Assembly (NCBI RefSeq): GCF_029626155.1
Contig: NZ_JARUBL010000001.1
Coordinates: 3,142,501-3,206,500, forward strand
From: Solwaraspora sp. WMMD1047
GTDB lineage: Bacteria > Actinomycetota > Actinomycetes > Mycobacteriales > Micromonosporaceae
Reading direction: 5' to 3'
DNA: 64,000 bases
Part shown: in pieces, positions 57,733 to 64,000 of the stretch
Numbering within the stretch: the stretch's first letter is position 1
Layout: every line of letters begins with the position of its first letter
Notes under the pieces: model-generated
Seen by the model: the letters and a program-made list of their open reading frames with translations, nothing else
Told to the model about the DNA's origin: nothing
Database searches by the model: none
Translations under genes and position numbers: made by a program

Positions 57733-59189
57733 GCGGGCCGGAGCTGCCCCGGGTCGGTGGCCGGCCGATCCCCACCGAACTGCTGATCGGTGGCGACCGG
57801 GTCGCCGCGGCCGACAGGTTCCCGGTGATCGATCCGGCGACCGGCGCGGTGCTCGCCGAGGTCGCGAGCGGCTCCCCGGCCGACATGATCATGGCGGTCG
57901 ACGCGGCGGCGGCCAGCGGGCCGGACTGGGCGGCCACCACCCCGCGGCACCGCTCGGAGGCGCTGCGCCGGGCGTACGAGTTGATGGTCGAGGCCGCCGA
58001 CGACGTGGCCCGGTTGATCGTGCTGGAGAACGGCAAGACCATCGCCGACGCCCGTGCCGAGGTCGCCTACGCCGCCGAGTTCTTCCGCTGGTATGCCGAA
58101 GAGGCCGTCCGGCTCGACGGCAGCCTGGGGCGGGCGCCGTCGAGCGGCAACCGGATTCTGGTCACGCACCAGCCGATCGGGGTGTCGTTGCTCGTCACAC
58201 CCTGGAACTTCCCGGCCGCGATGGCCACCCGCAAGATCGGTCCGGCGCTCGCGGCGGGCTGCTCGGTGGTGCTCAAGCCGGCCAGTGACACGCCGCTGAC
58301 GGCGCTGGCCATCGGTGAGCTGCTCCGGGCGGCCGGCGTCCCGGACGGGGTGGTCAACGTCGTGCCCAGCCGGCGGGCCGGCGCGGTGTCGTCGGCGGCG
58401 TTGCGCGACCCACGGGTGCGCAAGCTCTCCTTCACCGGCTCGACCGAGGTGGGAAGGTTGCTGCTGCGGGAGGCGGCCGAGCAGATCGTGAGCTGCTCGA
58501 TGGAGCTGGGCGGGAACGCCCCGTTCCTGGTCTTCGACGATGCCGACCTGGACGCGGCGGTCGATGGCGCCATGCTGGCGAAGATGCGCAACGGTGGGCA
58601 GGCATGTACGGCCGCGAACCGGTTCTACGTGCAGCGGGCGGTGGCGGACGAGTTCGTGTCCCGGTTGAGCACCGCGATGGGTCGGCTACGGATGGGCTCG
58701 GGGCTCGATCCCGAGGTCGCCCTCGGCCCGTTGATCAACTCGTCGGCCAGGGAGAAGGTCGGCGAGCTGGTCGAGGCGACGGTCGACGCGGGGGCCCGGC
58801 TGCGGGCCGGCGGACGGGCACCGGGCGGCGACGGTTTCTTCTATCCGGCGACTGTCCTGGCCGACGTGCCGGGTGGCGCGCCGGTGCTGGCCGAGGAGAT
58901 ATTCGGCCCGGTGGCGCCGGTGGTGGCGGTCGAGACGGAGGAGGAGGCGATCGCGCTCGCCAACGCCACCGAGTACGGCCTGGTGGCCTACCTCTACACG
59001 GGGAACCTGTCGCGCGGGCTGCGGCTGGCGGAGGCGCTGGAGACCGGGATGGTCGGCCTCAACCAGGGGCTGGTCTCCGAGCCGGCGGCGCCCTTCGGCG
59101 GGGTGAAGCAGAGCGGGCTCGGGCGCGAGGGCGGCCATGCCGGCATCGAGGAGTTCATGGAGCCGAAGTACGTGGCGGTTGCCTGGTAG
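57729..59189 (+). CDS. NAD(P)-dependent aldehyde dehydrogenase (succinate-semialdehyde type)
   Basis: 486 residues, full length. Catalytic Cys293 in GGQACTAANRF, general base Glu259 in MELGGNAPF, Asn160 in TPWNFP and the cofactor motif FTGSTEVGR. Closest pattern is the succinate-semialdehyde dehydrogenase group, which also includes sulfolactaldehyde dehydrogenases. It likely oxidises the semialdehyde formed by the preceding dehydrogenase. Confidence 0.9.
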   Translation: MSGPELPRVGGRPIPTELLIGGDRVAAADRFPVIDPATGAVLAEVASGSPADMIMAVDAAAASGPDWAATTPRHRSEALRRAYELMVEAADDVARLIVLENGKTIADARAEVAYAAEFFRWYAEEAVRLDGSLGRAPSSGNRILVTHQPIGVSLLVTPWNFPAAMATRKIGPALAAGCSVVLKPASDTPLTALAIGELLRAAGVPDGVVNVVPSRRAGAVSSAALRDPRVRKLSFTGSTEVGRLLLREAAEQIVSCSMELGGNAPFLVFDDADLDAAVDGAMLAKMRNGGQACTAANRFYVQRAVADEFVSRLSTAMGRLRMGSGLDPEVALGPLINSSAREKVGELVEATVDAGARLRAGGRAPGGDGFFYPATVLADVPGGAPVLAEEIFGPVAPVVAVETEEEAIALANATEYGLVAYLYTGNLSRGLRLAEALETGMVGLNQGLVSEPAAPFGGVKQSGLGREGGHAGIEEFMEPKYVAVAW

Positions 59190-59509
59190 GGGTGCCTGGA
59201 CCGGGACCCGGCCACGGCTTGATCACGGCACCCGACGGACCTTGACAGGTGATCCATCACATGATTCTCTTGAAATTGGCTAAGCCAGATAGCCACTAGG
59301 GCAGTTAAACGTCAACGGAACGATCGAGCCCGATCCCAGAAGCCGCGGAGCGGATGCCGGACAAGGGCACCACGACAGGTTCCGGCCCCGACATCTCGTC
59401 GCCGGAGCGCCATCAGGCATAAGAAGTATTTCTGACAAGTCTGACATTCTAATCGACGGCTGTCCGTAGTTGCGGCACCGGCGATGCCCCCGATGACGAG
59501 GAGTGCGGT
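59190..59509. promoter_or_regulatory. Promoter region of the amino-acid-type ABC transporter
   Basis: 320 bases without a gene. A consensus -35 TTGACA lies at 59242-59247; the -10 is not clear. The operator-like TGGCTAAGCCA is at 59277-59287, 35 bases after the -35 start, almost the same distance as in the transketolase promoter (34). A second AT-rich stretch (CTGACAAGTCTGACATTCTA, 59430-59455 region) may hold another promoter. GAGGAG lies just before the ATG at 59510. Confidence 0.6.
59277..59287. promoter_or_regulatory. Second GntR operator-like site
   Basis: TGGCTAAGCCA, an 11-bp odd palindrome. Its complement with flank, GGCTTAGCCAATTT, matches GGCTTAGCCACTTT at 53509-53522 in 13 of 14 positions. 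Confidence 0.6.
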
Positions 59510-60703
59510 ATGGGATACAGAAGATCGGTGATCGCGGTGGCGGGTGCGCTCACCATCGCCCTGGCGGGCTGCGGCGGCAGCGCGGTCACCGGGAACGACA
59601 ACTCCGACACGGGCGCCGACGGTGGCCCCGTGAAGATCGGCTTCCTGGTGCCGAAGTCCGGCGTGTACGCCTCCATCGGGACCGATCTTGAGCGGGCCAT
59701 GCAGGTCTACCTGGAGGAGCACGAGAACCAGCTCGGTGGCCGCGAGGTCGAGATGGTCGTCATCGACGAGGGCAGCACACCGCAGACCGGCACCGCCGCC
59801 GCCCGCCGCCTCGTCCAGCAGGAGCAGGTGGCGGCCGTCACCGGCATCGTCAACAGCGCCACCGCGGTCGGCGTCGCCACCGTCTTCTCCGACGCCAAGG
59901 TCCCGGTCATCTCCACCGCCCAGGTCACCGAGAACCCGTACTGGTGGCGGGTCGGCTGGACCAACCCGATGATGAACACCTCGATCGTCGACTACCTGGT
60001 CCGTGAGGAGAAGGACAAGAGCGTCTACCTGATCGGGGCCGACTACAAGCAGGGCCACGACATCATCGAGGCGGTCAAGGGCGGGCTCGAAGCCGGCGGG
60101 GTCGAGATCGCCGGCGAGGCGTTCACCCCCTTCGGCACGACCCAGGACTTCCAGCCGTACCTCTCCGAGATCCGCAACTCCGGCGCGGACTCGGTCTACG
60201 CCTTCTACGCCGGCGCCGAGGCCGCCTCGTTCGTCACCCAGTACTCGCAGTTCGGACTCAGCGGAGAGGCCACGCTCTACGGCAACCAGGCACTGACCGA
60301 GGGGACGCTCTCCGCCCAGGGCACGGCAGCTAGTGGAGTACTGACCAACTCGATCTACACCCCGCAGATCGACTCGCCGGTCAACAAGGCGTTCGTGGAC
60401 GCCTACGTCGCCAAGTTCGACGCCCAACCGTCGGTCTACTCCGAGGCCCAGTACGCCTCTGCGGCGGTGCTCGACAAGGCAATCGCCGCGATCGGCGACG
60501 GCGCCGTCACCGGTGAGGCGATCAACGGCGCCCTGCCCGACATCGGCGACATCGAGACGCCGCGTGGCACCTGGCGCTTCGATGCCGCTCAGGCGCCAAC
60601 CCAGACCATCTACCTGCGCCGGGCCACCGAGACCGGTGGGGTGATGACCAACGAGGTGATCGCCGAACTCGGCGTCTACACAAGCGAGGGACAGTCCTCC
60701 TGA
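59510..60703 (+). CDS. ABC transporter substrate-binding lipoprotein (Leu/Ile/Val type)
   Basis: 397 residues. Lipobox LAGC with Cys21. Type I periplasmic-binding fold of the amide/branched-chain amino acid group (VKIGFLVPKSGVYASIGTDL, EGSTPQTGTAAARRL, VYLIGADYKQGHD). The same group also includes urea, amide and aromatic acid binders. The ligand is probably the compound metabolised by the upstream genes (inference). Confidence 0.9.
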   Translation: MGYRRSVIAVAGALTIALAGCGGSAVTGNDNSDTGADGGPVKIGFLVPKSGVYASIGTDLERAMQVYLEEHENQLGGREVEMVVIDEGSTPQTGTAAARRLVQQEQVAAVTGIVNSATAVGVATVFSDAKVPVISTAQVTENPYWWRVGWTNPMMNTSIVDYLVREEKDKSVYLIGADYKQGHDIIEAVKGGLEAGGVEIAGEAFTPFGTTQDFQPYLSEIRNSGADSVYAFYAGAEAASFVTQYSQFGLSGEATLYGNQALTEGTLSAQGTAASGVLTNSIYTPQIDSPVNKAFVDAYVAKFDAQPSVYSEAQYASAAVLDKAIAAIGDGAVTGEAINGALPDIGDIETPRGTWRFDAAQAPTQTIYLRRATETGGVMTNEVIAELGVYTSEGQSS

Positions 60704-60709
60704 CCTCGA

Positions 60710-60747
60710 CCGCGGGGCGGTGTTCGCCCCGGGACAACGCCCCGCGG
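60710..60747 (+). terminator. Intercistronic stem-loop after the binding-protein gene
   Basis: 10-bp perfect stem CCGCGGGGCG / CGCCCCGCGG between the binding protein and permease genes. Such hairpins often protect the 5' message and lower expression of the permeases relative to the binding protein. Confidence 0.6.
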
Positions 60748-60787
60748 CCGGCCAACGGTTCCACGACCGAGGAAGGAGGTACCCGCA

Positions 60788-61675
60788 GTGACGCACTGGT
60801 TCGACGCCAACCTCATTACCATGATCAATGGGCTGGCCTACGGGCTGCTGCTCTACACCCTCGCCGTCGGCCTTTCGCTCGTCTTCGGCATGCTCAACCT
60901 GCTGAACCTGGCACACGGCACGCTCTTCCTCGGCGGGGCGTACGTGGCGGCGGCGATGGTGGCACCCGACGGCGCCTGGCTGTCCTGGCTGCTGGCCCTG
61001 ACCATCGCCCTGGTCGTCGGCGCCGTCGCCGGACTCGGCCTCGGGATGATCACCAGGCCGCTGGCCAAGCGTGGCCACATGGCCGAGGCGTTGCTGACGC
61101 TCGGCGTCTCACTGGCCGGCGGCAGTCTCCTGCTCTGGGTCTTCGGTGCGGACGTCCGTTCGGTGCCCGCCCCCGCCGGACTGCAGGGCAGCATCGAGAT
61201 CTTCGGCAACCCCTACCCCAGCTACCGTCTCGTCCTCATCGGCTTCGGCCTCCTGGTCGCGATCCTCGCCGAGGTCATCCTCGAACGAACGATGATGGGA
61301 GCCACCGTGCGAGCCATCGTCGCGGACGCCGACATGGTCCGCGCCCTGGGCGTTGACACCCGACGGATCGTCTACGGGGTGCTCGCCGCCGGGTCGGCCC
61401 TGGCGGTCGTCGCCGGCGTGATCGGCGGACCGGTGCTCGGCGCCGGACCCGGGCTGGACGGACACGTGTTGCTCATCGCCCTGGTCGTGGTCGTGGTCGG
61501 CGGCCTCGGCTCGGCCCGCGGCGCGCTCATCGGCGGCCTGCTGATCGGACAGGTACAGACCCTCGGCACCGCGCTCGCCCCGGCCATCGCGCCCTTCCTC
61601 ATCTTCGGCGCGATGGCGCTGATTCTCGTGGTCCGGCCGCACGGGCTGCTCGGCCGGGCGGGGGCGACGACGTGA
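60788..61675 (+). CDS. livH: Branched-chain amino acid type ABC permease LivH
   Basis: 295 residues, about eight hydrophobic helices, with LNLAHGTLFLGGAYVAAAM near the N-terminus, typical of LivH. GTG start with GAAGGAGGT upstream. GTGA overlap with the next gene. Confidence 0.9.
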   Translation: MTHWFDANLITMINGLAYGLLLYTLAVGLSLVFGMLNLLNLAHGTLFLGGAYVAAAMVAPDGAWLSWLLALTIALVVGAVAGLGLGMITRPLAKRGHMAEALLTLGVSLAGGSLLLWVFGADVRSVPAPAGLQGSIEIFGNPYPSYRLVLIGFGLLVAILAEVILERTMMGATVRAIVADADMVRALGVDTRRIVYGVLAAGSALAVVAGVIGGPVLGAGPGLDGHVLLIALVVVVVGGLGSARGALIGGLLIGQVQTLGTALAPAIAPFLIFGAMALILVVRPHGLLGRAGATT

Positions 61676-62727
61676 CCGGCAACGCCACCCGGGCCGGCTC
61701 GTCGGTGACCGGAAGCACTCCGTGGGCAGGCTCCCCGCTGCGACTGCTCGCCCCACCGCTGCTCGTCGTGGCCGCCGTCGCACCGCCCTTCCTGACCGGG
61801 CCGTACGCCATCTCGACCCTGACCCAGGTTCTGGCCTTCTCGCTGATGGTCATGAGCATGGTGCTGCTGATGGGGGTGGCCGGCATGCCGACCATCGGAC
61901 AGGCCGGCTTCTTCGGGGTCGGCGGCTACGCCACCGGCCTGCTTGCCAGCCGACTCACCACCAACTCGCCGCTACTGCTGCTGATCTCGGCCGTGGCCGG
62001 GATGGCCGTCGCCGCGCTCACCGGTTGGCTCCTGGTCCGGGTCCGGGGCACCTACCTGCTGATGCTGACCCTCGCCATCGGTGAACTGCTGGCTCTGGCG
62101 GCGATCGCCCGGGTCACGCTCACCGGCGGCTCGGACGGCCTGGCCAACATCCCCACCCTGACCCTCGTACCCGGGGTGGAGCTGCGCCACGTAGCCGTCG
62201 TCTACTGGTACATCGTCGGCGCGGTGCTGATCCTGGCCGCGCTGATCGCCCTGCTGATCAGGTCGCCGTTCGGCGCCGCCCTGCGGGGCATCCGGGACAA
62301 CGAGCCCCGGATGCGCGCGCTCGGCTACAGCACCGCCCGCTACAAGTACGCGGCGTTCTGTGTCAGCGGCGGCTTCGCCGGCATGGCGGGTTCCCTCTGG
62401 GTCACCCAGACGCTCTTCATCGCGCCAGCGGACATGAGCTTCCACGCCTCGGCGCTGGCGCTGCTCGCCCTGATCGTCGGCGGCGCGCAGAGCCTCTGGG
62501 GCGCGGTCGCCGGCTCGGCCCTGATCATCGTCGTGCAGAACATGCTGCCGATCTCCCTGCAGGGTCTCGGCCCGGTGGTGCTGGGAGCGGTCCTGATCCT
62601 CGTCGTCTACCTGCTGCCGGACGGCATCTCGGGCCTGGCCACCTGGCGGTCCGACCTCGCCGCGCTGATCAATCGGCGCCGTGGTGGCGGACCGGCGGCG
62701 CGACGCGGTGGAACGGAGCGGACATGA
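61672..62727 (+). CDS. livM: Branched-chain amino acid type ABC permease LivM
   Basis: 351 residues, hydrophobic, with GVAGMPTIGQAGFFGVGGYA and RSPFGAALRGIRDNEPRMRA, the LivM signature. The last ~25 residues are Arg/Gly-rich. GTG start overlapping livH; ATGA overlap with livG. Confidence 0.9.
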   Translation: MTGNATRAGSSVTGSTPWAGSPLRLLAPPLLVVAAVAPPFLTGPYAISTLTQVLAFSLMVMSMVLLMGVAGMPTIGQAGFFGVGGYATGLLASRLTTNSPLLLLISAVAGMAVAALTGWLLVRVRGTYLLMLTLAIGELLALAAIARVTLTGGSDGLANIPTLTLVPGVELRHVAVVYWYIVGAVLILAALIALLIRSPFGAALRGIRDNEPRMRALGYSTARYKYAAFCVSGGFAGMAGSLWVTQTLFIAPADMSFHASALALLALIVGGAQSLWGAVAGSALIIVVQNMLPISLQGLGPVVLGAVLILVVYLLPDGISGLATWRSDLAALINRRRGGGPAARRGGTERT

Positions 62728-63530
62728 CCACGGCGGCATTCGAGATCGACGATCTGACCCGGGCGTACGGGGCGCTGCGGGCCGTCGACAGCGTCAGCCT
62801 CACCGTGGACGCCGGGGCGCGGCATGCCCTGATCGGCCCGAACGGGGCCGGCAAGTCGACGATGTTCAAGCTCCTCTCCGGCGAGGTCCGCCCCAGCTCC
62901 GGGCGGATCCGCTACTTCGGTACCGACATCACCGGCTACGCCCAGCCCCGCCGGGTCCGGATGCGGATCGCCCAGACCTACCAGCACTCCAGCGTCTTCA
63001 TGCCGCTGACCGTGCGGGAGAACGTGGCGCTGGCCGCGCAGCGGGTGCAGGGCATCGGGACCGTCTGGTGGCGCGCCGCCCGTCGCTACACCGAGCGGAC
63101 CACCTGGGCCGAGGAGAACCTCGCCGCGGTGGGGCTGGAACAGCGCGCCGACGACCTCGCCGCATCACTGTCGCACGGCGAACGGCGTCAGCTCGAACTC
63201 GCCCTCGCCCTGGCGTCACGCCCGCGGGTACTGCTGCTGGACGAGCCGACCGCCGGGATGTCCGCCTCCGAGTCGGCCGACTTCGTGACCCTCGTCAAGG
63301 GCCTGCCGCCGGAGCTGACGGTGATCGTCGTCGAACACGACCTGGACGTGGTCTTCAGCCTGGCGACCCAGATCAGCGTCCTGCACCACGGCCAACTCCT
63401 CGCCACCGGCGGCCCGGACGAGGTGTCGGCGAACCCGGCCGTCCAGGAGGCGTACCTCTCCTGGTCGGCAGCGGAGGACGACCCCGACGCCGATCCGGTC
63501 GACGAGGCGTCGAAGGGGGAGCGGTCGTGA
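62724..63530 (+). CDS. livG: ABC transporter ATP-binding protein LivG
   Basis: 268 residues. Walker A GPNGAGKST, signature LSHGERRQLELALAL (with His instead of the second Gly side of LSGGE), Walker B VLLLDEPTAGM, switch His in VVEHDLDVV. A short acidic tail. Coupled on both sides (ATGA, GTGA). Confidence 0.92.
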   Translation: MTTAAFEIDDLTRAYGALRAVDSVSLTVDAGARHALIGPNGAGKSTMFKLLSGEVRPSSGRIRYFGTDITGYAQPRRVRMRIAQTYQHSSVFMPLTVRENVALAAQRVQGIGTVWWRAARRYTERTTWAEENLAAVGLEQRADDLAASLSHGERRQLELALALASRPRVLLLDEPTAGMSASESADFVTLVKGLPPELTVIVVEHDLDVVFSLATQISVLHHGQLLATGGPDEVSANPAVQEAYLSWSAAEDDPDADPVDEASKGERS

Positions 63531-64000
63531 GCGCACTGCTGGACGTACGCGGCCTGCGTGCCGGATACGCGGGCAGCGTGGTGCTGCACGGGGTCGACGT
63601 CGCCATCGACGAAGGTTCGGTGCTCGCCATCCTCGGGCGCAACGGGGTGGGCAAGTCCACCCTGGTGATGTCCCTGATGGGCCTGGTCCAGACCTACGGG
63701 GGCAGCGTCGGCTTCGCCGGCCGGGACCTCGCCGGGAGCCGGACCGACGTCATCGCGGCGGCCGGCATCGCCCTGGTCCCGCAGGGCCGACGGGTCTTCA
63801 GCCCACTCTCGGTCGAGGAGAACCTGCGGGTCGCCATCCGGCGCCAGCGGCCCGGGGCGTGGACCCTGGACCGGGTCTACGACCTGCTGCCCCGCCTGCG
63901 CGAGCGGCGTGGCAACCGGGGCAACCAGCTCTCGGGCGGAGAACAGCAGATGCTGGCGATCGGCCGGGCGCTGCTCACCAATCCACGGCTGCTGCTGCTG
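63527..64000 (+). CDS. livF: ABC transporter ATP-binding protein LivF, 5' part
   Basis: First 158 codons; the gene continues beyond the window. Walker A GRNGVGKST, Q loop VPQGRRVFSPL and signature LSGGEQQMLAIGRAL are present. GTG start overlapping the livG stop. It completes the five-part transporter. Confidence 0.92.
   Translation, partial: MSALLDVRGLRAGYAGSVVLHGVDVAIDEGSVLAILGRNGVGKSTLVMSLMGLVQTYGGSVGFAGRDLAGSRTDVIAAAGIALVPQGRRVFSPLSVEENLRVAIRRQRPGAWTLDRVYDLLPRLRERRGNRGNQLSGGEQQMLAIGRALLTNPRLLLL

Overview
The window is high-GC actinobacterial chromosome, most likely from a Micromonosporaceae member (Micromonospora or a close relative). The evidence is the extreme third-position GC, GTG/TTG starts with translational coupling, and a housekeeping gene order matching the Mycobacterium tuberculosis Rv1691-Rv1713 block (TPR protein, HAD phosphatase, tlyA, ppnK, recN, SteA-like, mctB, pyrG, nudix, xerD, parA-like, scpA, scpB, rluB, cmk, engA). 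The genus is inferred from general resemblance; no database search was run.

Region 1 (1-30215) is core genome. The 3' part of a 23S rRNA gene, a 5S gene and an rRNA terminator come first, followed by the housekeeping block. Additions relative to the mycobacterial order are a roughly 540-residue Arg/Gly-rich disordered arm on the TPR protein, an SCP2-domain gene and a phasin-like gene before tlyA, a coupled envelope set (MraY-like, MurJ, GT4 glycosyltransferase, large phosphatase-like membrane protein) between mctB and pyrG, and alanine dehydrogenase. The block ends with a tRNA-Pro(GGG).

Region 2 (30174-37796) is mobile DNA. A small integrative element sits in the 3' end of tRNA-Pro. It carries a tyrosine integrase, a small HTH/excisionase-like gene, an unknown protein coupled to a cysteine hydrolase with an in-frame stop, a secreted SH3-like protein and an IS5-like insertion sequence. 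The 45-bp attachment core occurs three times, because an IS1634/IS1549-type element inserted next to attR is flanked by exact 128-bp direct repeats. An IS3 OrfA remnant follows.

Region 3 (37797-52163) is an arabinan/pectin utilisation locus. It has a LacI repressor with a perfect 20-bp palindrome in the divergent promoter, an ABC sugar transporter without its ATPase, an intracellular GH51 arabinofuranosidase, and five secreted proteins: two ricin-domain GH43 enzymes, a GH43-like enzyme with an AbfB/CBM42 domain, a ricin-domain beta-helix protein and a ricin-domain PL1 pectate lyase. Inferred flow: secreted enzymes release arabino-oligosaccharides, the transporter imports them, and GH51 splits them to arabinose.

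Region 4 (52164-64000) starts with an IS256-type remnant and a GntR/FCD regulator. Divergent from it runs a catabolic gene set: split transketolase, an M24-fold enzyme with a changed metal ligand, a beta-hydroxyacid dehydrogenase and an aldehyde dehydrogenase. A branched-chain-amino-acid-type ABC transporter follows and runs off the window. A shared operator-like motif at matching distance from a -35 box precedes both gene sets, so they are probably one regulon. Its substrate is not identifiable from the sequence, and it is the best candidate here for an undescribed system.
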